Assembly (NCBI RefSeq): GCF_036456085.1
Contig: NZ_CP138632.1
Span: 1,097,001 to 1,161,000 of the forward strand
Direction: 5' to 3'
DNA from: Veillonella parvula
GTDB lineage: Bacteria; Bacillota; Negativicutes; Veillonellales; Veillonellaceae
Length of the DNA: 64,000 nt
In this document: piece by piece, positions 46,897-57,861 of the stretch
Layout: the number at the start of each line of letters is the position of its first letter
Numbering within the stretch: the first letter of the stretch is position 1
The notes under the pieces: model-generated
Told to the model about the DNA's origin: nothing
What the model saw: only the letters and a program-made list of their open reading frames with translations
The model's database searches: none
Position numbers and translations under genes: made by a program

Positions 46897-46915
46897 GCTT
46901 TATCCCTCCTTTATC

Positions 46916-47284
46916 TTATTTCTTTTTACCAGCAATTGCTTTTCTAGGACCTTTGCGAGTACGTGCATTCGTTTTAGTACGTTGACCACGAAGTGGTAAA
47001 CCCATACGATGACGTTTGCCTCGATAGGAGTTGATTTCAATTAAGCGTTTAATGTTAAGAGCTTCTTCACGACGAAGGTCACCTTCTACTTTGTAATCAG
47101 CATCTAACAATTCACGGATTTTCGCTACTTCATCTTCAGAAAGATCGCGAACGCGTGTGTCAGGATTGATGCCAGTTTTAGCAATAATTTCAGATGCTAA
47201 AGTCGGACCAATACCATAAATATAAGTTAAACCAATTTCCACTCGTTTATCACGAGGTAAATCTACACCGGCGATACGTGCCAT
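46916..47284 (-). CDS. rpsM: 30S ribosomal protein S13
   Basis: 122 residues. [21 protein letters not shown], the helix-two-turn-helix and the basic [14 protein letters not shown] tail are diagnostic. It follows rpmJ by 23 nt. Confidence 0.98.
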   Translation of the reverse strand: MARIAGVDLPRDKRVEIGLTYIYGIGPTLASEIIAKTGINPDTRVRDLSEDEVAKIRELLDADYKVEGDLRREEALNIKRLIEINSYRGKRHRMGLPLRGQRTKTNARTRKGPRKAIAGKKK

Positions 47285-47307
47285 CTAATCATCCACCTCC
47301 TATCAGA

Positions 47308-47421
47308 TTATCCTTGTTTTTGTTTATGTTTTGGATTTTCGCAAATAACCATTACACGGCCTTTGCGTTTAATGATTTTACATTTTTCGCATATCTTTTT
47401 AACTGATGGTTGAACCTTCAT
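47308..47421 (-). CDS. rpmJ: 50S ribosomal protein L36
   Basis: 37 residues, [14 protein letters not shown] then a basic middle and [11 protein letters not shown]. The zinc ligands C11, C14, C27 and H32 are all present, so this is the zinc-binding form. AGGAGG lies before the ATG. It sits between infA and rpsM. Confidence 0.97.
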   Translation of the reverse strand: MKVQPSVKKICEKCKIIKRKGRVMVICENPKHKQKQG

Positions 47422-47447
47422 TAGTACCTCCTTTGTGGACCCTATGC

Positions 47448-47666
47448 TTATTTAAAGCGATAGGTGATGCGACCACGATTTAAGTCATACGGTGTCAGTT
47501 CCATAGTAACTTTATCACCAGGAAGAATACGGATAAAATTCATACGCATTTTACCTGACACATGAGCCAATACGATATGACCATTTTCCAATTCAACTTG
47601 GAACATGGCATTCGGTAATGCCTCAACGACCGTACCTTCCACCTCAATAACGTCTTCTTTTGACAT
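47448..47666 (-). CDS. infA: translation initiation factor IF-1
   Basis: 72 residues, one OB fold: [39 protein letters not shown] and [16 protein letters not shown]. Binds the 30S A site during initiation. It follows map by 22 nt. Confidence 0.98.
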   Translation of the reverse strand: MSKEDVIEVEGTVVEALPNAMFQVELENGHIVLAHVSGKMRMNFIRILPGDKVTMELTPYDLNRGRITYRFK

Positions 47667-47688
47667 ATCTTTTCCTCCGGTTACCTGT

Positions 47689-48459
47689 TTATTTAATTAA
47701 CCGCGGTTCTTCCCGCATAGTTAATATTTCAGGGCCGTTTTCTGTAACAACCACTGTATGTTCGAAATGAGCAGCAGGTTTACCATCTACTGTAACTGCT
47801 GTCCAGTCATCCCCTAATACACGAACACGGTGAGTACCTAATGTAATCATCGGTTCAATACACAATACCATACCTGGTTTCATAAGAGGTCCTTGATCAG
47901 GACTACCATAGTTTGGTATTTGCGGATCTTCATGCATTTCGCGGCCTAAACCATGACCTACGAAGTCGCGTACGACACCGTAACCATGTTTCTCACAATA
48001 CGTTTGAACAGCGTGACCGATAGCACCAATACGGTTACCGACTTTCACTTGTTCAATTCCCTTGAACAGACTTTCCTCTGTAACTTTTAACAATTTCATC
48101 ACATCGGGTTTGACGTGACCGATAGGAATCGTCACAGCCGAATCGCCGTGATATCCATCAATAGATGATACGAGATCAATACTGAGGACATCGCCGTTTT
48201 TAAGCTTACGCTTAGCGCTCGGAATACCATGAACGACTTCTTCGTTAATAGAAGCACAGATTGTAGCGGGGAATCCATAGTACCCTTTACAACTTGGTAT
48301 ACCACCGTGGCTGCGAATATATTCTTCGGCAATTGTATCTAACTCAAGCGTCGTGATGCCAGGTTTAGCCTTTTTTACTAACAAGGACAACGTGTCTGCT
48401 GTAAGCTTACTTGCCTTGCGGATACATTCAATCTCATGGGGCGATTTTAAAATAATCAT
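47689..48459 (-). CDS. map: methionine aminopeptidase, type I
   Basis: 256 residues. All five metal ligands are visible: D95, D106, H169, E202 and E233. It removes the initiator methionine from nascent proteins. It starts 3 nt after adk in the spc operon. Confidence 0.97.
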   Translation of the reverse strand: MIILKSPHEIECIRKASKLTADTLSLLVKKAKPGITTLELDTIAEEYIRSHGGIPSCKGYYGFPATICASINEEVVHGIPSAKRKLKNGDVLSIDLVSSIDGYHGDSAVTIPIGHVKPDVMKLLKVTEESLFKGIEQVKVGNRIGAIGHAVQTYCEKHGYGVVRDFVGHGLGREMHEDPQIPNYGSPDQGPLMKPGMVLCIEPMITLGTHRVRVLGDDWTAVTVDGKPAAHFEHTVVVTENGPEILTMREEPRLIK

Positions 48460-48462
48460 AGA

Positions 48463-49026
48463 TTATTTCTCCAACGCCTTAATGATGTCAGCAAATACTG
48501 CGTCTACATCTTGTAAACCATTAATTTCTTGATATAATCCGCTATTGCGATAGTAATCAATTAACGGTTTAGTAGATTCTTCGTACACAGCTAGACGTTT
48601 CTGTACTGTTTCAGGGTTATCATCAGCACGATTTTCTAGAACAGCTCGTTCGCTAATACGTTTAACCAATTCCTCGGAAGGAACGTTTAAGTTAAGTACA
48701 GCGTCCAAAGAAATTCCTAATTCTTTAAGGATTGCATCCAAGGATACAGCTTGCGCTGTAGTTCTTGGAAATCCATCAAGAATAAATCCAGATTTGCAGT
48801 CATCTTTCACCAAGCGATCACGTACGATACCAACAGTTACACTGTCTGGTACCAATTGACCAGCATCGATGTATTTCTTAGCCTCAACTCCAAGAGGTGT
48901 TTCGTTCTTAATCGCAGCGCGGAACATATCACCTGTTGAAATTTGGGGAATACCGTATTTTTCAATAAGTCGAGCTGCCTGAGTGCCTTTACCTGCACCA
49001 GGAGGTCCCATTAATAAAATATACAT
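48463..49026 (-). CDS. adk: adenylate kinase, short type
   Basis: 187 residues. P-loop [10 protein letters not shown] (7-16), [13 protein letters not shown] and the catalytic arginines are visible. At the usual LID position it has only [15 protein letters not shown], so the 27-residue LID insertion and its zinc cysteines are missing; this is the short variant, unlike the 214-residue form of many Firmicutes. It lies between secY and map. Confidence 0.96.
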   Translation of the reverse strand: MYILLMGPPGAGKGTQAARLIEKYGIPQISTGDMFRAAIKNETPLGVEAKKYIDAGQLVPDSVTVGIVRDRLVKDDCKSGFILDGFPRTTAQAVSLDAILKELGISLDAVLNLNVPSEELVKRISERAVLENRADDNPETVQKRLAVYEESTKPLIDYYRNSGLYQEINGLQDVDAVFADIIKALEK

Positions 49027-49038
49027 ATCGTTTCCCTC

Positions 49039-50301
49039 CTATTTCACAAAGCCTTTATAGTGGCGTGTTACCATGAGCGACTCAATTTGTTGCATTGTAT
49101 CAAGTGCTACACCTACAACGATAAGAAGAGCCGTACCACCAAAGTATACGCCTTGGACGCCGGTTATACTACCGAGGAAATTCGGTATAATAGCAACGAC
49201 AGCTAAGAATACAGCGCCAGCCAAAGTGATCTTGGTCATCACGTTATCCACATAATCAGCAGTTGGTTTACCCGCACGAATACCTGGGATAAAACCACCG
49301 TATTTTTTCATATTATCTGCCATATCTGTAATGTTGATAGAGATTGCAGTATAGAAATACGTAAAGATAAAGATCAATATCGCATACAATGCCGTTTGTA
49401 ACGGCGTCCCCCATGTAAATAAATCAGCAGCTTTATGAACAAATTCATTGTCAATAAATTGTGCAATTGTTACAGGGAACATCAACACAGATGACGCAAA
49501 GATAATTGGGATTACACCTGCCTGATTGACTTTCAACGGCAAGAATGTAGAGTGACCACCGTACATTTTACGCCCTACTACGCGTTTTGCGTATTGGATA
49601 GGAATGCGACGTTGGCCTTGTGTAACTGCCACTACGACAGCGATCATCGCAAGTGCAATTACAGCAAATAAGAATGCTTGGAACATGTTAATGGTTCCGT
49701 TTTGGATATATTGATAAATAGTTTCGAGACCATCTGGCAATCGAGCTACGATACCAGCAAAGATGATCAAGGAAATACCATTACCTATACCATATGCTGT
49801 GATTTGCTCACCAATCCACATCAACAAACATGTGCCTGCTGTGAGGATGATGGCCACAACGAATACGCTAAGGAAATCATTATTTACCAAAGCGTTGTTT
49901 GCTCTAAGAGCAAATGCCATACCAGCGGCTTGTACAAAGCCAAGGACTACGGTGCCATAACGAGTTACCTTCGCTATTTTCTTACGCCCGTCTTCACCAT
50001 CTTTACTCCATGCTTCAAACTGAGGAACTACAGACTGAAGCAGTTGCATGATGATGGAAGCATTAATGTAAGGGGTAATACTCATCGCAAAGATAGAGAA
50101 CTTACTTAGCGCACCACCAGCAAACAAGTCTAATAGACCAAATAGGTTACCGGATGTAAACAAGGATTCGATAACAGATGCATCTACACCTGGTACTGGG
50201 ATGTGAATGCCGGCTCTAAACACAGCAAACATCATCAATGTGTACAAAATCTTGTTACGTAACTCAGTAATCTTAAAGATGTTCGAGAGGCTATCTAGCA
50301 C
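49039..50301 (-). CDS. secY: preprotein translocase subunit SecY
   Basis: 420 residues, ten membrane helices. GIHIPVPGVDA, SIMPYINASIIMQLL-like SITPYINASIIMQLL, and the cytoplasmic loop RGNVPIQYAKR-like RRIPIQYAKRVVG are family marks. It forms the Sec channel. It starts 1 nt after the rplO stop. Confidence 0.98.
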   Translation of the reverse strand: MLDSLSNIFKITELRNKILYTLMMFAVFRAGIHIPVPGVDASVIESLFTSGNLFGLLDLFAGGALSKFSIFAMSITPYINASIIMQLLQSVVPQFEAWSKDGEDGRKKIAKVTRYGTVVLGFVQAAGMAFALRANNALVNNDFLSVFVVAIILTAGTCLLMWIGEQITAYGIGNGISLIIFAGIVARLPDGLETIYQYIQNGTINMFQAFLFAVIALAMIAVVVAVTQGQRRIPIQYAKRVVGRKMYGGHSTFLPLKVNQAGVIPIIFASSVLMFPVTIAQFIDNEFVHKAADLFTWGTPLQTALYAILIFIFTYFYTAISINITDMADNMKKYGGFIPGIRAGKPTADYVDNVMTKITLAGAVFLAVVAIIPNFLGSITGVQGVYFGGTALLIVVGVALDTMQQIESLMVTRHYKGFVK

Positions 50302-50302
50302 C

Positions 50303-50749
50303 CTAGATCACCTCAACTTTTCCGCCTGCTGCTGTGATTTTTTCTTCAGCAGCTTTAGTGAAGCCATTAGCGATAACAGTCAAGTTTTTAGTTTCCAATG
50401 TGCCGTTACCTAAAATACGAATACCATCGCGTACATTTTTCAAAATGCCAGCTTCAATAAGAGCTACTGGATCAACTGTTGCACCATCTTCAAAGCGATT
50501 TAATTGTGCTACGTTAACTTCAGCATATTGTTTAGCAAAAACGCTGTTGTTGAAACCGCGTTTTGGTAAACGACGATAAAGAGGCATTTGGCCGCCTTCA
50601 AAACCGGAGCGAACGCCACCGCCAGAACGGGAGTTTTGACCTTTTTGACCACGACCAGATGTTTTACCCAAGCCAGAACCTAAACCACGGCCTACACGAG
50701 TACGAGTTTTTTTAGAACCAGCTGCTGGTTGTAATTCATGAAGTTTCAT
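50303..50749 (-). CDS. rplO: 50S ribosomal protein L15
   Basis: 148 residues. The glycine/arginine-rich N-terminus ([20 protein letters not shown]) and the [18 protein letters not shown] motif are diagnostic. It follows rpmD. Confidence 0.98.
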   Translation of the reverse strand: MKLHELQPAAGSKKTRTRVGRGLGSGLGKTSGRGQKGQNSRSGGGVRSGFEGGQMPLYRRLPKRGFNNSVFAKQYAEVNVAQLNRFEDGATVDPVALIEAGILKNVRDGIRILGNGTLETKNLTVIANGFTKAAEEKITAAGGKVEVI

Positions 50750-50771
50750 TCAGTGCACCTCCTTATCAGTA

Positions 50772-50951
50772 TTAAACTTCTTCAACTTTTACTAAATGTC
50801 TAACTTTATGAAGCATACCTTCGATTTGAGGTGTTACTTCTTTTACGACTTGAGAATTAGTTTTTTTCAAGCCCAAAGCTTTAACTGTCGCGCGTTGATC
50901 TTCAGGACGACCGATTAAGCTTCTTGTTAATGTTACTTTAACTTGTGCCAT
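50772..50951 (-). CDS. rpmD: 50S ribosomal protein L30
   Basis: 59 residues, [20 protein letters not shown] then [10 protein letters not shown] and [14 protein letters not shown], the full L30 pattern. It lies between rpsE and rplO with about 14-22 nt gaps. Confidence 0.97.
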   Translation of the reverse strand: MAQVKVTLTRSLIGRPEDQRATVKALGLKKTNSQVVKEVTPQIEGMLHKVRHLVKVEEV

Positions 50952-50965
50952 TTCTTGTCTCCTTA

Positions 50966-51469
50966 TTACGCGTTATAGATTTCTTCAACGGTTTTACAAC
51001 GAAGCTCAGCAACTTCGCTAGCGCGTTTCAAATCTTTCAAACCTTCGATTGTAGCGCGAACCATATTGTTAGGGTTAGAAGAGCCCAAAGATTTAGTCAA
51101 GATGTTACGAACACCTACTAATTCCAATACGGCACGAACAGGGCCACCAGCGATAACGCCAGTACCTTCAGCAGCTGGTTTCAAGAATACGCGGCCTGCA
51201 CCGAATACGCCTGTTACGCTGTGAGGGATTGTACCATTTTTAATAGCTACGTTTACAATATTTTTCTTAGCATCATCGATACCTTTGCGAATTGCTTCTG
51301 GTACTTCCGCTGCTTTACCTAAGCCAACGCCTACATAACCGTTGCCATCACCAACAACTACAAGAGCGCTGAAGGAAAAACGACGACCGCCTTTAACTAC
51401 TTTGGCTACGCGGTTGATGAATACTACTCTTTCTTTAAGATCAAGACTGGTGTAGTCAATTCTCGCCAT
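50966..51469 (-). CDS. rpsE: 30S ribosomal protein S5
   Basis: 167 residues. The double-stranded-RNA-type N-terminal domain ([23 protein letters not shown]) and [26 protein letters not shown] are diagnostic. It follows rplR by 18 nt. Confidence 0.98.
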   Translation of the reverse strand: MARIDYTSLDLKERVVFINRVAKVVKGGRRFSFSALVVVGDGNGYVGVGLGKAAEVPEAIRKGIDDAKKNIVNVAIKNGTIPHSVTGVFGAGRVFLKPAAEGTGVIAGGPVRAVLELVGVRNILTKSLGSSNPNNMVRATIEGLKDLKRASEVAELRCKTVEEIYNA

Positions 51470-51487
51470 GTCTATAGTTCCTCCTTC

Positions 51488-51850
51488 TTAGAATTTTAAG
51501 CCTGCTTCACGAGCACCTTCTGCAAGGGCTGCTACGCGGCCGTGGTAAATGTAACCACCACGGTCAAACACTACAGTGTCAATGCCTTTAGCGATAGCTT
51601 TTTTAGCAACTGCTTCACCAACAGCTTTAGCAGCAGCTACGTTACCACCATAGGATAAGTTCAAATCTTTATCTAAAGAGCTAGCAGCAACCAAAGTTGT
51701 ACCTGCTACGTCATCGATTACTTGTGCGTAAATGTTGCTCAAAGAACGGTAAACGTTCAAACGTGGGCAAGTTGCCGTACCAGAGATGTGACGGCGAATA
51801 CGAAGATGACGTTTTGCTCGAGCGATATTTCTACTAGATTTACGAGGCAA
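51488..51850 (-). CDS. rplR: 50S ribosomal protein L18
   Basis: 120 residues from a TTG start at 51850. AAAGGAG lies 6-7 nt before this TTG, while the longer ATG version at 51868 has no Shine-Dalgarno and contains this one. [21 protein letters not shown] and [26 protein letters not shown] are diagnostic of L18, which binds 5S rRNA. Confidence 0.95.
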   Translation of the reverse strand: MPRKSSRNIARAKRHLRIRRHISGTATCPRLNVYRSLSNIYAQVIDDVAGTTLVAASSLDKDLNLSYGGNVAAAKAVGEAVAKKAIAKGIDTVVFDRGGYIYHGRVAALAEGAREAGLKF

Positions 51851-51885
51851 GATATTCACTCCTTTCATTCATATAGATGATATTA

Positions 51886-52431
51886 CTATTTACCTTTTGC
51901 ACCAGCTTTACCAGCTTTGCGACGAACAACTTCGCCTTCATAGCGGATACCTTTACCTTTGTAAGGTTCAGGTTTTCTCCATTTACGGATATCAGCTGCT
52001 ACTGCACCTACAACTTCTTTGTCTGCACCAGACACAACGATTTTGTTAGGAGCTGGAACGTCGATTGTAATACCAGCTGGAGCTTCCATTTCTACTGGAT
52101 GAGAGAAGCCAAGTGTAAGAGCTAATTTATTGCCTTGTTTAGCCGCTCTGTAACCAACACCGTTGATTTCAAGAGTTTTTGTAAATCCTTCAGATACGCC
52201 TGTTACCATATTAGCAACAAGAGCGCGAGTCAAACCGTGAAGGGAACGATGATTTTTATCGTCGGAAGGACGAGTTACTGTGATTGTGTTACCTTCTACA
52301 GTGATATTCATATCTGGATGCAAATCGCGAGATAATTCACCTTTAGGGCCTTTTACGTTCATATGATGGTTATCATATGTAACAGTAACGCCTGCAGGGA
52401 TCTCGATAGGCATTCTACCGATACGTGACAT
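51886..52431 (-). CDS. rplF: 50S ribosomal protein L6
   Basis: 181 residues. [26 protein letters not shown] and the C-terminal [24 protein letters not shown] region are diagnostic. Both alpha/beta repeats are complete. Confidence 0.98.
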   Translation of the reverse strand: MSRIGRMPIEIPAGVTVTYDNHHMNVKGPKGELSRDLHPDMNITVEGNTITVTRPSDDKNHRSLHGLTRALVANMVTGVSEGFTKTLEINGVGYRAAKQGNKLALTLGFSHPVEMEAPAGITIDVPAPNKIVVSGADKEVVGAVAADIRKWRKPEPYKGKGIRYEGEVVRRKAGKAGAKGK

Positions 52432-52455
52432 TATTTCTACCTCCTATTGCTACTA

Positions 52456-52842
52456 TTACCAAACGTATGCGATTACTTCGCCACCAAGACCTTCTTTACG
52501 AGCTTGTTTGTCGCTCATAACGCCTTTGGACGTAGAAATAACTGCGATACCCAAACCACCAAGTACACGAGGAAGTTCTTCCTTTTTCGCGTAAACACGT
52601 AAACCTGGTTTGGAAATACGTTTAATTCCTGTAATAACTTTCTCGTTATTGGAACCATATTTCAAAGTTACTTTTAAAGTGTTTTCTTCTTTTTCAACGT
52701 TCTTTACAAAGCCTTCTTGTAAAAGGATGTCAAGAACGGCTGCTTTCATTCTAGATGCAGGAATGTTTACCGTTTCATGAAGTGCAGCGTTTGCATTACG
52801 GATGCGCGTAAGCATATCCGCGATAGGATCGGTCATTACCAT
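52456..52842 (-). CDS. rpsH: 30S ribosomal protein S8
   Basis: 128 residues starting [18 protein letters not shown], which matches the Bacillus start; AGGAGG lies 10 nt upstream. The C-terminal [26 protein letters not shown] is diagnostic. S8 is the usual translational regulator of spc operons. Confidence 0.98.
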   Translation of the reverse strand: MVMTDPIADMLTRIRNANAALHETVNIPASRMKAAVLDILLQEGFVKNVEKEENTLKVTLKYGSNNEKVITGIKRISKPGLRVYAKKEELPRVLGGLGIAVISTSKGVMSDKQARKEGLGGEVIAYVW

Positions 52843-52869
52843 AATCTAAAAACCTCCTCTCGTCTAATA

Positions 52870-53139
52870 TTACCAGCTGGCTTTTTTAACACCAGGAATT
52901 TGTCCTTTGTACGCCAATTCACGGAACGCAATACGGCTGATACCGAATTTACGCATATAGCCGTGAGGACGACCAGTTAAGTTGCAACGGTTGTGCAAGC
53001 GTGTTGGGGATGCATTTGCTGGTAATTTGGATAAGCCTTCATAATCACCTGCTGCTTTTAACGCTTCACGTTTAGCTGCATATTTTTCAACGATTTTAGC
53101 GCGTTTCTTTTCGCGTTCAATCATAGATTTTTTAGCCAT
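52870..53139 (-). CDS. rpsN: 30S ribosomal protein S14, zinc-independent long form
   Basis: 89 residues. [33 protein letters not shown] (motif [20 protein letters not shown]) is diagnostic. There is a single cysteine and no CxxC pairs, so this is the C-minus form. Many Firmicutes carry the short 61-residue zinc form at this place in the spc operon. Confidence 0.97.
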   Translation of the reverse strand: MAKKSMIEREKKRAKIVEKYAAKREALKAAGDYEGLSKLPANASPTRLHNRCNLTGRPHGYMRKFGISRIAFRELAYKGQIPGVKKASW

Positions 53140-53155
53140 CTATATGTTCCTCCTA

Positions 53156-53695
53156 TTATTTTTCAAAAGGCATACCGAATTGAGTCAACAATTCACGAGC
53201 TTCTTCATCTGTCTTAGCACTTGTTACGATAATGATATCCATACCAGTAACACGTTCTACCTGATCATATTCGATTTCAGGGAAGATGAGCTGTTCTTTA
53301 AGACCCAAAGCGTAGTTACCACGGCCATCGAATGCAGTAGCGCTGATACCGCGGAAGTCACGTACACGAGGTAATGCCGCATTGATCAATCTATCAAGGA
53401 ATTCATACATGCGTTCGCCACGAAGAGTAACTTTTGTACCCAACGCCATGCCTTCACGAACTTTGAAGTTCGCAATGGATTTTTTAGCTTTTGTGATAAC
53501 AGGTTTTTGACCAGCAATAATAGTCAAGTCATTAACTGCTGCTTCCAATGCTTTTGCATTGCCTACTGCATCACCTACGCCGATGTTGATAACGATTTTT
53601 TCCAATTTAGGAATTTCCATTACATTGCCGTATTGGAATTTTTCTTGCATACTCTTTTTGATTTCAGAGTTGTATTGTTCAAACAAACGAGACAT
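53156..53695 (-). CDS. rplE: 50S ribosomal protein L5
   Basis: 179 residues. [21 protein letters not shown] and [20 protein letters not shown] are diagnostic. Binds 5S rRNA in the central protuberance. It lies 16 nt upstream of rpsN. Confidence 0.98.
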   Translation of the reverse strand: MSRLFEQYNSEIKKSMQEKFQYGNVMEIPKLEKIVINIGVGDAVGNAKALEAAVNDLTIIAGQKPVITKAKKSIANFKVREGMALGTKVTLRGERMYEFLDRLINAALPRVRDFRGISATAFDGRGNYALGLKEQLIFPEIEYDQVERVTGMDIIIVTSAKTDEEARELLTQFGMPFEK

Positions 53696-53718
53696 TTATG
53701 TAGCTCCTCCTTTCCTGA

Positions 53719-54039
53719 TTATTTAAGTACTGTACCGGATTTAACAGTAGCGCGAACGAATTTACCGTCCTTGCCTTCTACCTTTTTGATACGAGTAGCT
53801 GTTTTAGTTTCTGGGTCGACAACCATTACGTTAGAAACATGAATGCCAGCTTCTTTAGTAACGATGCCGCCTTGTGGGTTAGCTTGGGAAGGTTTTGTGT
53901 GACGTTTTACAGTGTTAACGCCTTCAACAAATACGCGTTCTTTTTTAGGTTCAGTTGCGATAACTGTACCTTGCTTACCTTTATCTTTACCGGAGATAAC
54001 AACAACTGTATCGCCTTTTTTGATTTGTAGCTTAGCCAT
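53719..54039 (-). CDS. rplX: 50S ribosomal protein L24
   Basis: 106 residues. The KOW motif [20 protein letters not shown] opens the protein; [19 protein letters not shown] follows. An early assembly protein. Confidence 0.98.
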   Translation of the reverse strand: MAKLQIKKGDTVVVISGKDKGKQGTVIATEPKKERVFVEGVNTVKRHTKPSQANPQGGIVTKEAGIHVSNVMVVDPETKTATRIKKVEGKDGKFVRATVKSGTVLK

Positions 54040-54057
54040 ATGCTGCGTTCCTCCTTC

Positions 54058-54426
54058 TTATAATACTTCTGGAGCCAAAGAAACGATTTTCATGAAGTCT
54101 TTTTCACGAAGTTCTCTAGCTACAGGTCCAAAGATACGAGTACCACGAGGGGTCTTGTCATCTTTAATAACTACTGCTGCGTTTTCATCGAAACGAATAT
54201 AGGAACCGTCTTGACGGCGGATACCTTTTTTAGAACGAACAATAACAGCTTTAACTACGTCGCCTTTCTTGACAACGCCACCGGGTGATGCATCTTTTAC
54301 AGAAGCAACGATTACGTCACCGATATTGCCGAATTTGCGATAAGAACCGCCCATGACTTGGATGCACATAATACGTTTAGCACCAGTGTTGTCGGCAACA
54401 TTCAAAATTGTTTGTTGCTGGATCAT
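54058..54426 (-). CDS. rplN: 50S ribosomal protein L14
   Basis: 122 residues. [21 protein letters not shown] and [28 protein letters not shown] end are diagnostic (motif GPVARELRE). Confidence 0.98.
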   Translation of the reverse strand: MIQQQTILNVADNTGAKRIMCIQVMGGSYRKFGNIGDVIVASVKDASPGGVVKKGDVVKAVIVRSKKGIRRQDGSYIRFDENAAVVIKDDKTPRGTRIFGPVARELREKDFMKIVSLAPEVL

Positions 54427-54450
54427 CGTCTATTCCTCCTTACATCACTC

Positions 54451-54711
54451 TTATTTTTGTCTTTCAAGAATTTCAACAACTCTCCAACATTTATCTTTAG
54501 AAAGTGGACGAGTTTCTACAATTTTAACTGTATCGCCAATTTGACACTCATTATTTTCATCATGAGCTTTGAAGCGTTTTGTGCTAACCATTGGCTTGTT
54601 ATATAATGCGTGAGGTACTTTACGTTCAACAGCAACAACAACAGTTTTGTCCATTTTGTCGCTAACAACTTTACCTACGCGGACTTTACGTACGTTTCTT
54701 TCTTCTGCCAC
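54451..54711 (-). CDS. rpsQ: 30S ribosomal protein S17
   Basis: 86 residues from a GTG start at 54711 ([15 protein letters not shown]). AAAGGAGG lies 9 nt upstream; the longer frame from a TTG at 54732 contains this Shine-Dalgarno and has seven extra residues not seen in the family. [22 protein letters not shown] is diagnostic. Confidence 0.96.
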   Translation of the reverse strand: MAEERNVRKVRVGKVVSDKMDKTVVVAVERKVPHALYNKPMVSTKRFKAHDENNECQIGDTVKIVETRPLSKDKCWRVVEILERQK

Positions 54712-54750
54712 GATTTTAAGCCTCCTTTTCAAACTTTAACAAATCTGTTA

Positions 54751-54954
54751 TTATGCGTTTTCAGATTTAAGTTCAACTTCACGTTGTACAGTTTTAATAC
54801 GAGCGATTGTCTTCTTAACTTCACGAATGCGCATAGGATTTTCTAATTGACCTGTTGCAAGCTGAAAACGGAGGTTAAATAACTCTTCCTTAAGACCGGA
54901 AACTTTTTGTTCCATTTCGGCAGCGCTCATATTGCGAATGTCATTAACCTTCAT
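54751..54954 (-). CDS. rpmC: 50S ribosomal protein L29
   Basis: 67 residues: [31 protein letters not shown]-type helix pair with [19 protein letters not shown]. Its first 11 nt overlap the end of rplP, and its Shine-Dalgarno GGTGGTGA lies inside rplP. Confidence 0.98.
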   Translation of the reverse strand: MKVNDIRNMSAAEMEQKVSGLKEELFNLRFQLATGQLENPMRIREVKKTIARIKTVQREVELKSENA

Positions 54955-55381
54955 TTACGTCACCACCCAATTCTTTACCCTTAACAACAAATTTGCATTT
55001 GATTGGAAGTTTATGGCTTGCAAGACGCATAGCTTCACGAGCTGTAGCTTCTGGCACACCGTCCATTTCAAACATTACACGACCTGGTTTAACCACTGCT
55101 ACCCAGTATTCAGGAGAACCTTTACCGGAACCCATACGAGTACCAGCTGGTTTAGCTGTGATTGGTTTGTCAGGGAAAATTTTAATCCATACTTTACCAC
55201 CACGTTTGATATAACGAGTCATAGCAATACGGGCAGCTTCGATTTGACGGTTAGTGATCCAAGATGGTTCGCATGCTACCAAGCCGAACTCACCATGAGA
55301 CACTGTATTACCGCGCATAGCACGACCTTTCATACGGCCGCGGAATTGCTTACGATGTTTTACGCGCTTTGGAATAAGCAT
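54944..55381 (-). CDS. rplP: 50S ribosomal protein L16
   Basis: 145 residues. [41 protein letters not shown] and [18 protein letters not shown] are diagnostic. It shares one base with the rpsC stop region and overlaps rpmC by 11 nt. Confidence 0.98.
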   Translation of the reverse strand: MLIPKRVKHRKQFRGRMKGRAMRGNTVSHGEFGLVACEPSWITNRQIEAARIAMTRYIKRGGKVWIKIFPDKPITAKPAGTRMGSGKGSPEYWVAVVKPGRVMFEMDGVPEATAREAMRLASHKLPIKCKFVVKGKELGGDVNEG

Positions 55382-56049
55382 TACTTGCCACCTTCTTCCT
55401 TCTTAGCAGGTGCTTGTTTTGCTTCTGGCAAAACTTCACCTTTGTAAATCCATACTTTAATGCCGATACAACCATATGTTGTATGAGCTTCAGCAGTACC
55501 GTAGTCGATGTCTGCACGAAGTGTATGCAAAGGAATAGAACCTTCACGATAGGATTCGCTACGAGCGATTTCAGCACCGCCAAGACGACCGCTTACCATG
55601 ATTTTAATACCTTTTGCACCTAAGCGCATTGTACGACCTACAGCTTGTTTCATTGCACGGCGGAAGCCGATACGACGTTCCAATTGGCCCGCAATGTTTT
55701 CAGCAACTAATGTTGCATCCATGTCTGCTTGTTTAATTTCTGCAATGTTAACGTCCACTTGTTTATCAGTGAAACGAGTCATTGCTTTTTTGATATCTTC
55801 GATACCAGCACCACCACGACCGATAACCATACCTGGTTTCGCAGTGTGGATAGTCAATTTAATACGTTTATTTGTACGCTCGATTTCAATGCGGGAAATA
55901 CCAGCAATGAAAAGGGTTTCTTTCAAGAAGTTACGAATTTTTACGTCTTCATGAAGATTAGCAGCGAAATCTTTATCTGCATACCATTTTGCGTCCCAAT
56001 CTTTTACGATACCGACACGCAAACCGTGTGGATTAACTTTTTGACCCAC
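55381..56049 (-). CDS. rpsC: 30S ribosomal protein S3
   Basis: 222 residues. [14 protein letters not shown], the KH-domain [18 protein letters not shown] (near 74) and the [11 protein letters not shown]-like [17 protein letters not shown] are diagnostic. Confidence 0.98.
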   Translation of the reverse strand: MGQKVNPHGLRVGIVKDWDAKWYADKDFAANLHEDVKIRNFLKETLFIAGISRIEIERTNKRIKLTIHTAKPGMVIGRGGAGIEDIKKAMTRFTDKQVDVNIAEIKQADMDATLVAENIAGQLERRIGFRRAMKQAVGRTMRLGAKGIKIMVSGRLGGAEIARSESYREGSIPLHTLRADIDYGTAEAHTTYGCIGIKVWIYKGEVLPEAKQAPAKKEEGGK

Positions 56050-56065
56050 TCTGTTTCCCTCCTTC

Positions 56066-56401
56066 TTAAGCTCTTTCTTTAACTACTACTGTTACGTGGC
56101 TAGTACGTTTCAAAATTTTGAAAGCTTGACCACGGGAACGAGGATGAATGCGTTTTAATGTAGGGCCTTGATCAACGAAGATCTCGGATACGTAAAGATT
56201 GTCAACATTCATATCGAAATTATGTTCAGCGTTTGCGATTGCAGAACGCATAACTTTTTCTACTACATCAGCGCCAACTTTCGGAGTGAACTTCAAGATG
56301 GCAAATGCTTCGCCGATGTTTTTACCGCGCACTAAATCTGCAACGATACGGATTTTACGAGGCGCGATTCGGATATGTCTAGCGATTGCTTTTGCTTCCA
56401 T
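56066..56401 (-). CDS. rplV: 50S ribosomal protein L22
   Basis: 111 residues. [36 protein letters not shown] and the hairpin-loop [19 protein letters not shown] that lines the exit tunnel are diagnostic. Confidence 0.98.
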   Translation of the reverse strand: MEAKAIARHIRIAPRKIRIVADLVRGKNIGEAFAILKFTPKVGADVVEKVMRSAIANAEHNFDMNVDNLYVSEIFVDQGPTLKRIHPRSRGQAFKILKRTSHVTVVVKERA

Positions 56402-56414
56402 GTATTATTTCCTC

Positions 56415-56696
56415 CTATTTTTTGCCTGTAGATTTTTCGTCCTTACCATGACCTCTATAAGTACGTGTAGGAGCGAACTCACCTAATTTATGACCTACCA
56501 TATCTTCTGTAATGAATACAGGTACATGTTTGCGACCATCATGCACAGCAATTGTGTGGCCTACAAAACTTGGGATAATAGTAGAGGCACGGGACCAGGT
56601 TTTTACAACTTTCTTTTCGTTAGTTTCGTTTAAAGCTTCAACTTTCTTAAGCAAATGATCTGCTACGAAAGGGCCTTTTTTAATAGATCTGGACAC
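56415..56696 (-). CDS. rpsS: 30S ribosomal protein S19
   Basis: 93 residues. [41 protein letters not shown] and [15 protein letters not shown] are diagnostic. Confidence 0.98.
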   Translation of the reverse strand: MSRSIKKGPFVADHLLKKVEALNETNEKKVVKTWSRASTIIPSFVGHTIAVHDGRKHVPVFITEDMVGHKLGEFAPTRTYRGHGKDEKSTGKK

Positions 56697-56719
56697 TATT
56701 TTATCTCCTTTCCTTTATC

Positions 56720-57550
56720 CTATTTTGTACGACGTTTAATAATTAAGCTGTTAGAAGCTTTTTTCTTGTCGCGAGTTTTAACACCATGTGCTGGTTTGCC
56801 CCAAGGTGTAACAGGATGTTTACGACCAACAGGAGATTTACCTTCACCACCACCATGTGGATGGTCACAAGGGTTCATTACAACACCACGGTTGCCAGGG
56901 CGAACACCCATCCAACGATGACGACCAGCTTTACCAATTACAAGGTTGCTGTGGTCAGCGTTACCAACAACACCAATTGTTGCACGGCACTCTTGACGAA
57001 CACGACGCATTTCACCAGATGGTAAACGAAGAATAGCGTAGCCATTATCTTTACCCATCAATTGAGCAGATGTACCAGCGGAACGAACGATTTGACCACC
57101 TTTACCGATTTTCAATTCGATATTGTGGATTTGTGTACCGTCTGGAATATTAGCCAATGGTAAGCAGTTACCAGGTTTAATATCGGACTCAGGACCGGAG
57201 AATACAACGTCACCAACTTTTAGACCGTTAGGAGCTAAAATGTAGCGTTTTTCACCATCAGCGTAGTTAAGCAAAGCGATACGAGAAGAACGGTTAGGAT
57301 CATACTCGATTGTTGCTACTTTAGCTGGAATATTATCTTTAGTACGTTTGAAGTCAATAATACGGTATTGACGTTTGTGACCGCCACCTTGGTGACGAAC
57401 TGTCATTTTACCAGTATTGTTACGACCACCTTTTTGAGAAATCTTAGCGAGCAAGGATTTTTCTGGTTTGCTTGCTGTGATTTCGTCGAAGGCGGATACT
57501 GTCATAAACCGGCGACCAGCGGAGTACGGTTTAAATGATTTAATTGCCAT
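56720..57550 (-). CDS. rplB: 50S ribosomal protein L2
   Basis: 276 residues. The peptidyl-transferase-proximal loop [20 protein letters not shown] and [22 protein letters not shown] are diagnostic. Confidence 0.98.
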   Translation of the reverse strand: MAIKSFKPYSAGRRFMTVSAFDEITASKPEKSLLAKISQKGGRNNTGKMTVRHQGGGHKRQYRIIDFKRTKDNIPAKVATIEYDPNRSSRIALLNYADGEKRYILAPNGLKVGDVVFSGPESDIKPGNCLPLANIPDGTQIHNIELKIGKGGQIVRSAGTSAQLMGKDNGYAILRLPSGEMRRVRQECRATIGVVGNADHSNLVIGKAGRHRWMGVRPGNRGVVMNPCDHPHGGGEGKSPVGRKHPVTPWGKPAHGVKTRDKKKASNSLIIKRRTK

Positions 57551-57576
57551 TAGTGGGCCTCCTTACAACTAGACTC

Positions 57577-57861
57577 TTAGACACCTTCAAAGAATTCAAT
57601 GGATTCGCCAGCTTTTAAGGTTACGATAGCTTTTTTATAATCGCTACGTTTACCTTGTGTACGACCCATGCGTTTAGTCTTACCTAAAACACGAATAGTA
57701 GCTACTTTTTCTACTTTTACATTGAAGATTTTTTCAACTGCTTGACGGATTTGCACTTTATTTGCAGTCAAAGGCACACGGAAAGTGTATTTGCCTTCTT
57801 CCATAAGCATAGTGGATTTTTCGGTAATAACCGGGCGGATTAGTACATCATGTAATTGCAT
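57577..57861 (-). CDS. rplW: 50S ribosomal protein L23
   Basis: 94 residues. [21 protein letters not shown] and [21 protein letters not shown] are diagnostic. At the tunnel exit it docks trigger factor and SRP. Its ATG shares a base with the rplD stop. Confidence 0.98.
   Translation of the reverse strand: MQLHDVLIRPVITEKSTMLMEEGKYTFRVPLTANKVQIRQAVEKIFNVKVEKVATIRVLGKTKRMGRTQGKRSDYKKAIVTLKAGESIEFFEGV

Noticed and set aside
47695-47710. AACCGCGG string resembling a T-box fragment
   Set aside because: It lies inside the end of map coding sequence and has no surrounding T-box structure.
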